A stretch of 64,000 bases of DNA from Staphylococcus epidermidis (GCF_006742205.1 NZ_AP019721.1:1116001-1180000); one strand, 5' to 3'. Shown: positions 20,103 through 29,690, numbered from the stretch's first letter. Made by a program: numbers and translations. The notes: generated by a model not told the origin, from the sequence alone.

Positions 20103-22733
20103 TTGAATAAATTAGTATTAATAGATGGTAATAGTCTAAGCTTTAGAGCGTTTTATGCTCTCCCTTTACTTTCAAACCATGCAGGTATTCATACAAATGC
20201 AGTTTACGGCTTTGCTATGCTCTTAGAAAAAATAATTAAAGAAGAAAAACCGAATCATTTTTTAGTTGCATTTGATGCAGGTAAAACGACTTTCAGACAT
20301 TCTAAGTACAGTGAATATAAAGGTGGTCGTCAAAAGACTCCACCTGAATTAAGTGAGCAATTTCCATATATTCGTCAACTTTTAGATGCGTATCATATTA
20401 AAAGATATGAACTTGATAATTATGAAGCTGATGACATTATAGGAACATTAAGTAGACAAGCTGATGAAGAAGATTTTGAAACCATTATCATTACAGGTGA
20501 TAGAGACTTAACTCAATTAGCCACTGATAATGTTACAATATATTATACAAAAAAAGGTGTTACCGACGTTGATCATTATACACCTAAATTTATAGCAGAG
20601 AAATATAATGGTTTAGTGCCGAAACAAATTATCGATATGAAAGGTCTAATGGGGGATACCTCTGACAATATTCCTGGCGTTGCTGGTGTCGGCGAAAAGA
20701 CGGCTATTAAATTACTTAATCAATTTGAGTCAGTAGAAGGGGTCTATGAACATATTGAGGAGGTCACTGCAAAAAAATTAAAAGAAAAACTCATCAATAG
20801 TAAAGATGATGCCTTAATGAGTAAAGATTTAGCAACAATCAATGTTCACAGTCCGATTGAAGTATCATTAGAAGATACAAAATTAACTCTACAAGACGAC
20901 ACTACAGAAAAAATTGAACTATTTAAAAAGCTAGAATTTAAACAACTATTAGCAGATATAGACACATCCTCTACGAATGAAGAAGTCATAGATAAAACTT
21001 TTGAAATTGAGCAAGACTTTCAAAATGTAGATTTGAATGATTTAAACGAAGCGGTAATACATTTTGAACTCGAAGGCACTAATTATCTTAAAGACACTAT
21101 TCTCAAGTTTGGTTTTTATACAAATCATCAACATGTAGTGATAAATGCTGAGGATGTAAAGGATTATAAACATTTAGTTCAATGGCTTGAAGATAAAAAT
21201 ACAACTAAAATTGTCTATGATGCAAAAAAAACTTATGTATCTGCTCATCGATTAGGGATTAATATAGAAAATATTGAATTTGATGTTATGTTAGCAAGCT
21301 ATATTATTGACCCATCACGTTCTATTGATGACGTTAAATCTGTGGTAAGTTTATATGGACAAAATTATGTAAAAGATAATATTACAATATTTGGGAAAGG
21401 TAAGAAACATCATATACCTGAAGAACCAATTCTAAACGAACACATTGCCTCTGTGACAGAAGCTATAGCAGCTGTAACTCCAACCATGAAATCACAGTTA
21501 GAAGATTATAATCAAATTGAACTGTTGAAAGATTTAGAATTACCATTAGCAAGAATTTTAAGTGAAATGGAAGAAATTGGTATATATACCGATATCAATG
21601 ATTTGAAAGAAATGGAATTCGAAATTCAAAAAAAATTGGATGTATTAATATCCAATATTCATGAGTCGGCTGGTGAAGCGTTTAATATCAATTCTCCTAA
21701 GCAATTAGGTGTTGTTTTATTTGAAACATTACAATTGCCTGTCATTAAGAAGACCAAAACGGGCTATTCAACAGCTGTAGACGTATTAGAAAAACTACAA
21801 GGTGAGCATCCTATTATAGATGATATTTTAGAATATAGACAACTTGCTAAGTTGCAATCTACGTATGTAGAGGGATTACAAAAAGTAATAAGCAAAGATC
21901 ATAGAATTCACACACGTTTTAATCAAACGCTTGCTCAAACTGGTAGATTATCAAGTATAGATCCTAATTTACAAAATATACCTATACGATTAGAAGAAGG
22001 AAGAAAGATTAGAAAGGCCTTTAAACCAACTTCTAAAGATAGTGTGATTTTATCTGCTGATTATTCACAAATTGAGTTACGTGTACTTGCTCATATTACG
22101 CAAGATGAAAGTTTAAAACATGCATTTATAAACGGACATGATATTCACACTGCAACAGCAATGAAAGTATTTAATGTTGAATCTGACCAGGTTGATAGTT
22201 TAATGAGACGTCAAGCAAAAGCTGTTAACTTTGGTATTGTATATGGTATCAGCGATTATGGATTGAGTCAGAGCTTGGGTATTACTAGAAAACAAGCAAA
22301 AGCATTTATTGATGATTATTTAGCTAGTTTTCCAGGTGTAAAACAATATATGTCAGACATTGTTAAAGATGCAAAAGCACAAGGTTATGTGGAAACACTA
22401 CTTCATCGTCGTCGATACATTCCTGATATAACAAGTAGAAACTTTAATTTAAGAAGTTTTGCAGAAAGAACAGCAATGAATACACCCATACAAGGTAGTG
22501 CAGCTGACATAATAAAATTAGCAATGGTTAAATTCAGTGAAAAGATTAAAGAAACTAAATATCATGCTAAGTTATTATTACAAGTTCATGATGAACTCAT
22601 ATTTGAAATACCAAAATCAGAAGTAGAAGATTTTAGTAAATTTGTAGAAGAAATTATGGAACAAGCATTAGTGCTCGATGTACCTTTAAAAGTAGATTCG
22701 AATTATGGTGCAACATGGTACGATGCTAAATAA
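20103..22733 (+). CDS. polA: DNA polymerase I
   Basis: 876 residues from TTG 20103 (MNKLVLIDGNSLSFRAFYAL), which lies nine bases after CTGGAGG; a longer frame to 20022 adds 27 unconserved residues before the ribosome site. Domains: 5'-3' exonuclease/FEN (1-290, with DGNSL and YEADDIIGTL), a 3'-5' exonuclease-like domain (about 300-470) and the family A polymerase (about 500-876, with DYSQIELRVLAH, RRQAKAVNFGIVYGIS, QVHDELIFE). The exonuclease-like domain has lost several catalytic acids, so proofreading is unlikely. It fills gaps and replaces primers. mutM and coaE follow within 16 bases each. Confidence 0.96.
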   Translation: MNKLVLIDGNSLSFRAFYALPLLSNHAGIHTNAVYGFAMLLEKIIKEEKPNHFLVAFDAGKTTFRHSKYSEYKGGRQKTPPELSEQFPYIRQLLDAYHIKRYELDNYEADDIIGTLSRQADEEDFETIIITGDRDLTQLATDNVTIYYTKKGVTDVDHYTPKFIAEKYNGLVPKQIIDMKGLMGDTSDNIPGVAGVGEKTAIKLLNQFESVEGVYEHIEEVTAKKLKEKLINSKDDALMSKDLATINVHSPIEVSLEDTKLTLQDDTTEKIELFKKLEFKQLLADIDTSSTNEEVIDKTFEIEQDFQNVDLNDLNEAVIHFELEGTNYLKDTILKFGFYTNHQHVVINAEDVKDYKHLVQWLEDKNTTKIVYDAKKTYVSAHRLGINIENIEFDVMLASYIIDPSRSIDDVKSVVSLYGQNYVKDNITIFGKGKKHHIPEEPILNEHIASVTEAIAAVTPTMKSQLEDYNQIELLKDLELPLARILSEMEEIGIYTDINDLKEMEFEIQKKLDVLISNIHESAGEAFNINSPKQLGVVLFETLQLPVIKKTKTGYSTAVDVLEKLQGEHPIIDDILEYRQLAKLQSTYVEGLQKVISKDHRIHTRFNQTLAQTGRLSSIDPNLQNIPIRLEEGRKIRKAFKPTSKDSVILSADYSQIELRVLAHITQDESLKHAFINGHDIHTATAMKVFNVESDQVDSLMRRQAKAVNFGIVYGISDYGLSQSLGITRKQAKAFIDDYLASFPGVKQYMSDIVKDAKAQGYVETLLHRRRYIPDITSRNFNLRSFAERTAMNTPIQGSAADIIKLAMVKFSEKIKETKYHAKLLLQVHDELIFEIPKSEVEDFSKFVEEIMEQALVLDVPLKVDSNYGATWYDAK

Positions 22734-22748
22734 AGAAAGGATAATATC

Positions 22749-23621
22749 ATGCCTGAACTACCTGAAGTTGAACATGTTAAAAGAGGTATTGAGCCATTTA
22801 TAAAAAGTGCAAAAATAGAGAAAGTAACTTTTGCTAAAAATGTAATTAACGGTAAGAATAATAACCGTGAGACGATTATAAAAGGTATGGAATTAGATAC
22901 TTTTAAAAAACTTACTGAAGGTTATGTTATAAAAAAAGTTGAAAGAAGAAGTAAGTACATTATTTTTTATATAGCGGATCATGACGATGATAGAATCTTA
23001 GTTAGTCATTTAGGTATGGCAGGCGGATTCTTTGTTGTTAATAACCTTGATGAGATAAGTACACCGAATTATCGAAAGCATTGGCAAGTCATTTTCGATT
23101 TGGATAATAAACAAAAATTAGTCTATTCTGATATCAGACGGTTTGGAGAAATTAGAAATATAGTCAATTTTGATAGTTATCCATCTTTATTAGAAATCGC
23201 TCCAGAACCATTTGAAGAGGTGGCATTTGAACACTATTTAGAATGTTTGACAATGAAAAAATATAAGAATAAACCAATAAAACAAACGATTCTTGATCAT
23301 CGTGTTATAGCAGGAGCTGGAAATATCTATGCCTGTGAAGCTTTATTCAGAGCTGGTATTACTCCGGATAAAATTACTAATTCACTCACTAAACAAGAAA
23401 GAAAATCCCTCTTTTATTATGTTCGAGAAGTTTTAGAAGAGGGTATAAAATATGGAGGTACTAGTATTTCAGATTATAGGCATGCAGATGGTAAAACTGG
23501 ACAAATGCAATTACATTTAAATGTATATAAACAAAAAAAGTGCAAGGTTTGTGGTCATTCGATTGAAACAAAAGTGATAGCTGGTAGAAATAGTCATTTT
23601 TGCCCAAACTGTCAGAGATAA
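22749..23621 (+). CDS. mutM: Formamidopyrimidine-DNA glycosylase (Fpg/MutM)
   Basis: 290 residues. It starts MPELPEVEH, so after Met removal Pro is the catalytic N terminus with Glu as second residue. A conserved Lys lies in KVERRSKYIIFY near 62; the helix-two-turn-helix DHRVIAGAGNIYACEALF is near 185; and a C-terminal zinc finger CKVCGHSIETK ... CPNCQR is intact. It removes 8-oxoguanine and other oxidised purines and nicks the site. It lies between polA and coaE with 15-base gaps, an arrangement shared by bacilli. Confidence 0.97.
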   Translation: MPELPEVEHVKRGIEPFIKSAKIEKVTFAKNVINGKNNNRETIIKGMELDTFKKLTEGYVIKKVERRSKYIIFYIADHDDDRILVSHLGMAGGFFVVNNLDEISTPNYRKHWQVIFDLDNKQKLVYSDIRRFGEIRNIVNFDSYPSLLEIAPEPFEEVAFEHYLECLTMKKYKNKPIKQTILDHRVIAGAGNIYACEALFRAGITPDKITNSLTKQERKSLFYYVREVLEEGIKYGGTSISDYRHADGKTGQMQLHLNVYKQKKCKVCGHSIETKVIAGRNSHFCPNCQR

Positions 23622-23636
23622 AGGAAGAGTGAAATA

Positions 23637-24248
23637 ATGTCTAAAGTGATTGGGATAACTGGTGGTATTGCCACTGGAAAATCAACAGTTTCAGAATTAT
23701 TAACAGCATATGGGTTTAAAATCGTAGATGCTGATATTGCTTCACGCGAAGCAGTTAAAAAAGGCTCTAAGGGTCTTGAACAAGTTAAAGAGATTTTTGG
23801 GGAAGAAGCAATTGACGAAAATGGTGAGATGAATCGTCAATATGTAGGAGAGATAGTTTTTAATCATCCTGACTTACGCGAGGCTCTTAATGAAATAGTT
23901 CATCCTATTGTAAGAGAGATAATGGAACAAGAGAAAAACAATTATCTAGAACATGGATATCATGTAATTATGGATATCCCATTGTTGTACGAAAATGAAC
24001 TACAAGATACTGTAGATGAAGTTTGGGTGGTTTATACATCTGAAAGTATTCAAATCGATCGTTTAATGGAGAGGAATAATTTATCATTAGAAGATGCTAA
24101 AGCACGTGTTTATAGTCAAATATCTATAGATAAAAAAAGTAGGATGGCAAATCATGTGATAGATAATCTAGGTGATAAATTAGAACTTAAACAGAATTTA
24201 CAAAAATTACTTGAAGAAGAAGGGTATATTCAATCGGAGAGTGAATAG
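23637..24248 (+). CDS. coaE: Dephospho-CoA kinase
   Basis: 203 residues. P-loop [17 protein letters not shown] at 5-21, substrate-binding [11 protein letters not shown] near 31, and the lid segment [19 protein letters not shown] near 140. It carries out the last step of CoA synthesis, phosphorylating dephospho-CoA at the 3' hydroxyl. Last gene of polA-mutM-coaE; the ATG follows AAGGAAGAG. Confidence 0.96.
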   Translation: MSKVIGITGGIATGKSTVSELLTAYGFKIVDADIASREAVKKGSKGLEQVKEIFGEEAIDENGEMNRQYVGEIVFNHPDLREALNEIVHPIVREIMEQEKNNYLEHGYHVIMDIPLLYENELQDTVDEVWVVYTSESIQIDRLMERNNLSLEDAKARVYSQISIDKKSRMANHVIDNLGDKLELKQNLQKLLEEEGYIQSESE

Positions 24249-24371
24249 TAAATATAATGAAAATTGTATAGAATGCTTTTATTTTGTTATCACAAAGTGT
24301 ATGTATTATAAATAATTACATATTAAACGCTAATTAGAGGCAAAAAAGCTGGGACATAATTCCTAGCAAAA

Positions 24372-24418
24372 TAGCCAGTAAATGAGTTTTTTATAAATTC
24401 ATTTACTGGCTTCTTTAT
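24372..24418 (+). terminator. Stem-loop downstream of coaE
   Basis: A perfect 13-bp stem AGCCAGTAAATGA / TCATTTACTGGCT (24372-24384 with 24398-24410), 13-base loop, then TCTTTATTT. It probably terminates polA-mutM-coaE. The sequence just before it (CTGGGACATAA) shares the core of the dispersed hairpin family. From 24419 to 24602 I see non-coding sequence that probably belongs in part to the insertion-sequence relic that follows. Confidence 0.75.
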
Positions 24419-24602
24419 TTATAATACTTCGTATTGTTGGTTCGCTTTCTTAGTTGACAGATTCAGCTTGTAGTCTTCAGCTTATTCTGCGTCTTCAAGA
24501 GTCTCGTCATAACACTTTGCCTTTACATTGAAATACTTTTAAAAATAAGGCTTTTTCGTATAATTTAACAAATACCACTAAATTAAATTAACGAGGTACC
24601 TT

Positions 24603-24989
24603 ATGCATAAAGATTATAATATGACTCAACTTACTTTACCAAAGGAAACTTCAGTACATATTCCCACACATGATATGTCACAATATGTGAATGATATTGT
24701 AAAAAATTCCAGGTACTGAATTCAGACAGCATTGTTGCGCAACATTATAGCATCCCAATATGATGTTGAAAGTAGTGTTATATGCTTACACACAATCAGT
24801 ATTTTCTGGTAGAAAAAATTTCTTAATGATACTATTCGAATGATGTGGTTTTCACAAATTCTAAACCCTTCTTATAAAATGATTAATCGATATAGAGTAA
24901 ATCCAAAAGTAGATGTTTTATTAGAATCCTTATTTATTCAATTCCATAGTCAATGTTTGAATCAAAATCTTATAAATGATAAAGCTTAA
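24603..24989 (+). pseudogene. Decayed IS1182/IS1272-type transposase fragment
   Basis: The three forward frames taken together read as the N-terminal ~130 residues of an IS1182-family transposase like that of staphylococcal IS1272: MHKDYNMTQLTLPKETSVHI from 24603, then HPNMMLKVVLYAYTQSVFSG, then IRMMWFSQ, PSYKMINRYRVNP and LLESLFIQFHSQCL. Decay is plain: a stop at 24717, a second frame with an in-frame TAG, another frame change near 24830 and a stop at 24987, after which FIFIDKFI resembles the start of the catalytic region before homology ends. The rest of the element is missing. Identity rests on my recall of the IS1272 transposase. Confidence 0.82.
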
Positions 24990-25038
24990 TTTATATTTAT
25001 AGATAAATTTATCAGTAAACGCTTTCATTTAAAAATTA

Positions 25039-25072
25039 ATATGTTATACTATTTCCATAAAGTATAACATAT
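25039..25072 (+). promoter_or_regulatory. CcpN-type double operator at the gapB promoter
   Basis: TATGTTATACT at 25040-25050 and its exact inverse AGTATAACATA at 25061-25071, ten bases apart (12 bp paired counting flanking A/T). Each half fits the CcpN box TRTGHYATAYW at all positions. In Bacillus, CcpN represses gapB and pckA on glucose. The left half contains TATACT, a plausible -10. It ends 20 bases before the gapB start. Confidence 0.8.
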
Positions 25073-25091
25073 AAAACAAGGGGTGCTTTGA

Positions 25092-26117
25092 ATGGCAACG
25101 AATATTGCAATTAACGGTATGGGTAGAATAGGTAGAATGGTGTTACGAATAGCACTAAATAATAAAAATTTAAATGTTAAAGCGATTAACGCTAGTTATC
25201 CACCTGAAACAATTGCACATTTACTTAATTATGATACGACGCATGGAGTTTATGATAAAAAAGTTGAACCGATTGAAAGTGGTATTAAAGTGAATGGACA
25301 TGAAATTAAATTACTTTCTGATCGCAATCCAGAAAATTTACCATGGAATGAGATGGATATTGATGTTGTTATAGAAGCGACAGGTAAATTTAATCACGGA
25401 GATAAAGCAGTTGCTCATATTAATGCAGGTGCTAAAAAGGTATTACTCACTGGACCGTCTAAAGGTGGAGACGTTCAAATGATTGTTAAAGGAGTCAATG
25501 ATAATCAACTTGATATTGATACATACGATATTTTTAGTAATGCATCTTGTACTACTAATTGTATCGGACCAGTTGCAAAAGTCCTCAATGATAAATTTGG
25601 AATCATAAATGGTCTGATGACAACTGTTCATGCAATAACAAATGATCAAAAAAATATTGATAATCCACACAAAGATTTAAGAAGAGCACGTTCTTGTAAT
25701 GAAAGTATTATTCCAACGTCAACAGGTGCTGCTAAAGCACTTAAAGAAGTATTGCCTGAAGTTGAAGGTAAACTTCATGGAATGGCTTTAAGAGTACCAA
25801 CAAAAAATGTCTCTCTCGTTGATTTAGTTGTTGATTTAGAACAGAATGTTACAGTTACACAAGTTAATGATGCATTTAAAAATGCCGATTTATCAGGTGT
25901 TCTTGATGTTGAAGAAGCTCCTTTAGTTTCTGTAGACTTTAACACAAATCCTCATTCAGCAATTATTGATTCTCAATCTACGATGGTTATGGGACAAAAT
26001 AAGGTGAAAGTTATCGCTTGGTATGATAATGAATGGGGTTATTCGAATAGAGTTGTTGAAGTAGCTGACAAAATTGGACAATTAATTGATGATAAAGCAA
26101 TGGTAAAAGCCATTTAA
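25092..26117 (+). CDS. gapB: Glyceraldehyde-3-phosphate dehydrogenase, gluconeogenic (GapB)
   Basis: 341 residues. Rossmann start AINGMGRIGRMVLR, catalytic C153 in SNASCTTNCIGP, and WYDNEWGYSNRV near the C terminus. Position upstream of nrdR-dnaB-dnaI and the CcpN-like operator identify it as the NADP-preferring, gluconeogenic paralogue rather than the glycolytic GapA. The adenine-ribose binding turn (INASYPPE instead of the Asp-containing form) fits relaxed NADP use. It is monocistronic, with a terminator behind it. Confidence 0.93.
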   Translation: MATNIAINGMGRIGRMVLRIALNNKNLNVKAINASYPPETIAHLLNYDTTHGVYDKKVEPIESGIKVNGHEIKLLSDRNPENLPWNEMDIDVVIEATGKFNHGDKAVAHINAGAKKVLLTGPSKGGDVQMIVKGVNDNQLDIDTYDIFSNASCTTNCIGPVAKVLNDKFGIINGLMTTVHAITNDQKNIDNPHKDLRRARSCNESIIPTSTGAAKALKEVLPEVEGKLHGMALRVPTKNVSLVDLVVDLEQNVTVTQVNDAFKNADLSGVLDVEEAPLVSVDFNTNPHSAIIDSQSTMVMGQNKVKVIAWYDNEWGYSNRVVEVADKIGQLIDDKAMVKAI

Positions 26118-26137
26118 TTAAATATTTATACTTACAC

Positions 26138-26178
26138 TAAACCTGAGATAGCCATATTATCTCAGGTTTATTTATATA
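26138..26178 (+). terminator. Terminator after gapB
   Basis: A perfect 13-bp stem TAAACCTGAGATA / TATCTCAGGTTTA (26138-26150 with 26158-26170), seven-base loop, followed by a weak T-rich tail. Confidence 0.85.
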
Positions 26179-26636
26179 CAAATAGCCCTAAACAAAGTTG
26201 AAGCACCATTGATGTTATTATAGATAACCAATTAGCTTTAGACATATTTCTAGATACTTTCTTTATAAAAAAATGATCCATAGTCATTATTTATTAATCA
26301 AGTTGAGATGATTTTGAAATGAGGTGATTTTAACGAATCATCTTTCAAATTATAATTTAATAATGGTACTTTTGGTCGTATTTATAAAATTGTGTAGTAC
26401 ATTTAAATGGTTGAAATTCATTTAATATGGTTAATCACGTTAAAATGTATTATTTTTAATAAATAACATAGCATTCTAAAACCTTTATTTATAAGACAAT
26501 TTTTCCTTTTTTACACATAGTGGTATTAACAATGTATCATTACATTCTTTCGTTTATAGTTGCAATTGACCTTTCTTTTTTACACAGTACTTTTATAGTA
26601 TAATGTACGGTGATTAAACTTGGGAGGGTGACATAT
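26179..26636. other. Long gap between gapB and nrdR
   Basis: About 460 bases without a convincing gene. Bacillus has speD here; no speD-like coding sequence remains. An 8-bp dyad AGATGATT / AATCATCT (26306-26313 with 26336-26343) surrounds GAGGTGATTTT. A TATAAT lies at 26599-26604 with TTTACA 14 bases upstream, too close to be a standard promoter. A short hydrophobic frame from GTG 26324 (33 codons) has no good ribosome site. Confidence 0.5.
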
Positions 26637-27107
26637 ATGAAATGCCCAAAATGTAATTCTACACATTCCAGAGTGGTTGATTCAAGACATGCAGATGAGG
26701 CCAATGCGATTAGACGTAGAAGAGAATGTGAAAATTGCGGAACGCGTTTTACAACATTTGAACATATTGAAGTTAGTCCATTAATAGTAGTGAAGAAAGA
26801 TGGGACTAGAGAACAATTTTTAAGAGAAAAAATATTAAATGGTTTAGTAAGATCTTGCGAGAAACGACCAGTACGTTATCAACAACTTGAAGACATAACT
26901 AATAAAGTGGAGTGGCAACTTAGAGATGAGGGACAAACTGAAATTTCTTCTAGAGAAATTGGAGAGCATGTTATGAATTTGTTAATGCATGTTGACCAAG
27001 TTTCCTATGTAAGATTTGCATCTGTATATAAAGAATTCAAAGATGTTGATCAACTCTTAGAGTCAATGCAAGGTATCTTGAGTGATAATAAACGGAGTGA
27101 TAAATAG
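26637..27107 (+). CDS. nrdR: Transcriptional repressor NrdR
   Basis: 156 residues from ATG 26637, behind GGGAGGGTGAC. Zinc ribbon with C3, C6, C31 and C34 and the Arg-rich DNA-contact stretch IRRRREC, then an ATP-cone domain (about 49-139, [11 protein letters not shown]). NrdR senses ATP/dATP and represses ribonucleotide reductase operons at paired NrdR boxes. One base separates its stop from dnaB, so nrdR-dnaB-dnaI form one unit. An upstream in-frame start at 26610 precedes the ribosome site and is rejected. Confidence 0.96.
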   Translation: MKCPKCNSTHSRVVDSRHADEANAIRRRRECENCGTRFTTFEHIEVSPLIVVKKDGTREQFLREKILNGLVRSCEKRPVRYQQLEDITNKVEWQLRDEGQTEISSREIGEHVMNLLMHVDQVSYVRFASVYKEFKDVDQLLESMQGILSDNKRSDK

Positions 27108-28478
27108 ATGGGGTTACAAACCTATGAATATGGTCTAAAACCACAAGATGGATTTGAGGTGATTACACATTTCGAATTCACCTCACAACATTTAGATATT
27201 TTAAATCGACTATTCACCCCTTTAATCGGAGTTGAATCAATTGGACTCTATCATTTTATGAGTCAATTCATAGATGAAAGTCAACAACTCGGGTTAACGC
27301 ATTATATATTCATGAATGAACTAAAAATTAACTTATTAGATTTCAGGGAGCAAATGGACAATTTAGAGGCTATTGGATTGATTAAAACATTTGTAAGGCA
27401 TGAAGAAAAGTACTCTCACTTTGTTTATGAGTTAATTCAGCCTCCAACAGCCTATCAATTTTTTAATGATCCTATGTTATCAGTATTTTTATTTAGTGAG
27501 GTTGATAAAAAACGTTATCAAGCACTTAAATCTTATTTCGAAAAAGATGAGAAAGATTTAAGCAAATATCAACAGACAACTAGAAAATTTACAGAAGTAT
27601 TCAACGTACCTAAAAAGGTCAATGTTTCTGATCAAATTAATTTAAAGCAAATCAAACACTATGATGGTATAGATTTATCTAATGAAACTTTTGATTTTGA
27701 AATGTTGAGACAGATGTTGAACCATCATTTTATTAGTAATGAAATTATCGATAAAGAAGCTAAGAATTTGATTATACAACTTGCGACACTTTATGGAATT
27801 ACTGAAGATGGTATGAAAAATGTTATATTAAGTTCCATTACCAGTGCACAACAATTATCTTTTGAAGAAATGCGTAAGAAAGCTAGAACTTATTACCTGA
27901 TTGAACATGATAATCAATTACCAAAATTAGAGCATCAAACAAATAAAATTAACGATGAAAAAAAAGATCGACAAGCGGAAGATACAACAAATGATTGGTT
28001 ACAACTGCTAGATGAAACAAGTCCGATTGATATGTTAGCAAGTTGGTCTGATTCGGAACCTACACAGTCGCAAAAAAGTATGATAGAAGAATTGATTAAC
28101 CGTGAAAAAATGAATTTTGGTGTAATCAATATACTTTTACAGTTTGTTATGTTAAAAGAAGATATGAAGTTGCCAAAATCTTATATTTTTGAAATTGCTT
28201 CCAACTGGAAGAAAATTGGTATTTCAAATGCCAAACAAGCATATGAATATGCATTACAAGTTAATCAACCTAAAAATTACGAAACACATTCTAATGATAA
28301 ACGACAGAACAATCGTGGAAGACAAAATCAATTTTTATCCAAAGAAAAGACACCTAAATGGCTTCAAAATAGGGACGATCAAGAAGAAAATAAAGAAATA
28401 AATGATGACACTCTCGAAGAAGATCGACAAGCATTTCTTGAAAAGTTAAATCAAAAGTGGAAGGAGGAAGATAACTAA
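27108..28478 (+). CDS. dnaB: Replication initiation and membrane attachment protein DnaB
   Basis: 456 residues of the Gram-positive DnaB (DnaD/DnaB fold), not the helicase. N-terminal DDBH1-like domain about 1-190, a DDBH2 domain about 310-405 containing the YxxxIxxxW-like pattern YIFEIASNWKKIGI, and a charged, low-complexity C terminus. It works with DnaD and DnaI to load the DnaC helicase at oriC and at restart sites. Its stop overlaps the dnaI start (TAATG). Confidence 0.93.
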   Translation: MGLQTYEYGLKPQDGFEVITHFEFTSQHLDILNRLFTPLIGVESIGLYHFMSQFIDESQQLGLTHYIFMNELKINLLDFREQMDNLEAIGLIKTFVRHEEKYSHFVYELIQPPTAYQFFNDPMLSVFLFSEVDKKRYQALKSYFEKDEKDLSKYQQTTRKFTEVFNVPKKVNVSDQINLKQIKHYDGIDLSNETFDFEMLRQMLNHHFISNEIIDKEAKNLIIQLATLYGITEDGMKNVILSSITSAQQLSFEEMRKKARTYYLIEHDNQLPKLEHQTNKINDEKKDRQAEDTTNDWLQLLDETSPIDMLASWSDSEPTQSQKSMIEELINREKMNFGVINILLQFVMLKEDMKLPKSYIFEIASNWKKIGISNAKQAYEYALQVNQPKNYETHSNDKRQNNRGRQNQFLSKEKTPKWLQNRDDQEENKEINDDTLEEDRQAFLEKLNQKWKEEDN

Positions 28479-29398
28479 TGAAAAGTTTCAGAAATATCAT
28501 GGGCGATTCTCAAAATCTAGATAAACGTATACAAAAAATAAAACAAAATGTAATCAATGATACTGACGTTAAACATTTTCTTGAGAAAAATCGTAGTAAT
28601 ATAACTAATGAGATGATAGACGAAGATTTAAATGTTCTTCAAGAGTATAAAGATCAACAAAAAGTTTATGATGGACATCGCTATGATGATTGTCCGAATT
28701 TTGTAAAAGGACATGTTCCTGAACTATATATTGAAAATGAAAGAATCAAAATTAGATATCTACCTTGCCCGTGTAAAATTAAACATGATGAGGAACGATT
28801 TGATTCACAACTTATTACATCTCACCATATGCAAAGAGATACACTTCATGCAAAGCTCAAAGATATTTATATGAATAATCGAGAGAGACTTGATGTAGCA
28901 ATGGCAGCTGATCAAATCTGTACAGCAATTACTAACGATGAAAAAGTAAAGGGGTTATATTTATATGGTCCTTTTGGTACAGGAAAATCATTCATATTGG
29001 GTGCTATTGCAAATCAACTTAAATCGCAAAAGATTTCATCAACAATTGTATATTTACCAGAATTTATTCGCACTTTAAAAGGTGGCTTTAAAGACGGTAG
29101 TTTTGAGAAAAAATTACAACGTGTGCGAGAAGCTAATATTTTGATGTTAGATGATATTGGCGCAGAAGAAGTCACACCGTGGGTAAGAGATGAAGTGATT
29201 GGTCCTTTATTACATTATAGAATGGTACATGAACTTCCTACATTTTTTAGTTCTAACTTTAATTATAGTGAGCTTGAGCATCATCTTTCAATAACTAGAG
29301 ATGGCACTGAAAAGACTAAAGCAGCACGAATTATTGAAAGAATTAAGACTTTATCGACACCTTATTATTTGACTGGTAAAAATTTTAGAAACAATTGA
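28478..29398 (+). CDS. dnaI: Helicase loader DnaI
   Basis: 306 residues. N-terminal helicase-binding domain with a Cys/His zinc site (CPNFVKGH ... LPCPCKIKHD), then an AAA+ domain with Walker A GPFGTGKSF near 168, Walker B ILMLDDIGAEE near 228, sensor SSNFNYSELEHH and an arginine finger region ERIKTL near the end. It loads the replicative helicase in complex with DnaB/DnaD. One base overlap with dnaB. Confidence 0.95.
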   Translation: MKSFRNIMGDSQNLDKRIQKIKQNVINDTDVKHFLEKNRSNITNEMIDEDLNVLQEYKDQQKVYDGHRYDDCPNFVKGHVPELYIENERIKIRYLPCPCKIKHDEERFDSQLITSHHMQRDTLHAKLKDIYMNNRERLDVAMAADQICTAITNDEKVKGLYLYGPFGTGKSFILGAIANQLKSQKISSTIVYLPEFIRTLKGGFKDGSFEKKLQRVREANILMLDDIGAEEVTPWVRDEVIGPLLHYRMVHELPTFFSSNFNYSELEHHLSITRDGTEKTKAARIIERIKTLSTPYYLTGKNFRNN

Positions 29399-29414
29399 AT
29401 TTTATAGTATGTGG

Positions 29415-29690
29415 TGTATAATAGAGATAAATCTTAATCGTTGAAACTATTGAAGATACGATAATTTAATCTCTGTTACACAGAAAGTCATTAATTGATG
29501 AGAATATGGCTAACACATTAAATTATTACTACTTCGTTAATATTGATATTTGTAATGAATATCCGGCTCAAGACCGTTATCTTATGTAAAGTATAGTATA
29601 TGACTGGTCACGTATGCTTTTCATATACTTAACTAGGGTGGTACCACGACAAACTCGTCCCTTGCTAGGGACGAGTTTTTTTATGCTCAG
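29415..29690 (+). ncRNA. T-box leader of thrS
   Basis: A TATAAT-like box (GTATAATAGAG) begins the region. The T-box core AGGGTGGTACCACG is at 29635-29648. Directly after it is the terminator stem AAACTCGTCCCT / AGGGACGAGTTT (29651-29662 with 29667-29678) with a T tract; the T-box bases pair alternatively to form the antiterminator. Uncharged tRNA-Thr binding would allow read-through into thrS. The specifier codon could not be placed with certainty (an ACC at 29571-29575 is one candidate). Confidence 0.9.

Noticed and set aside
24249-24371. A small gene after coaE
   Set aside because: No frame with start, ribosome site and more than about 20 codons; the sequence leads into a stem-loop.
26324-26425. 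33-codon hydrophobic frame starting at GTG in the gapB-nrdR gap
   Set aside because: The GTG is itself part of the only GAGGTG sequence, leaving no ribosome site; the inner ATG has none either.
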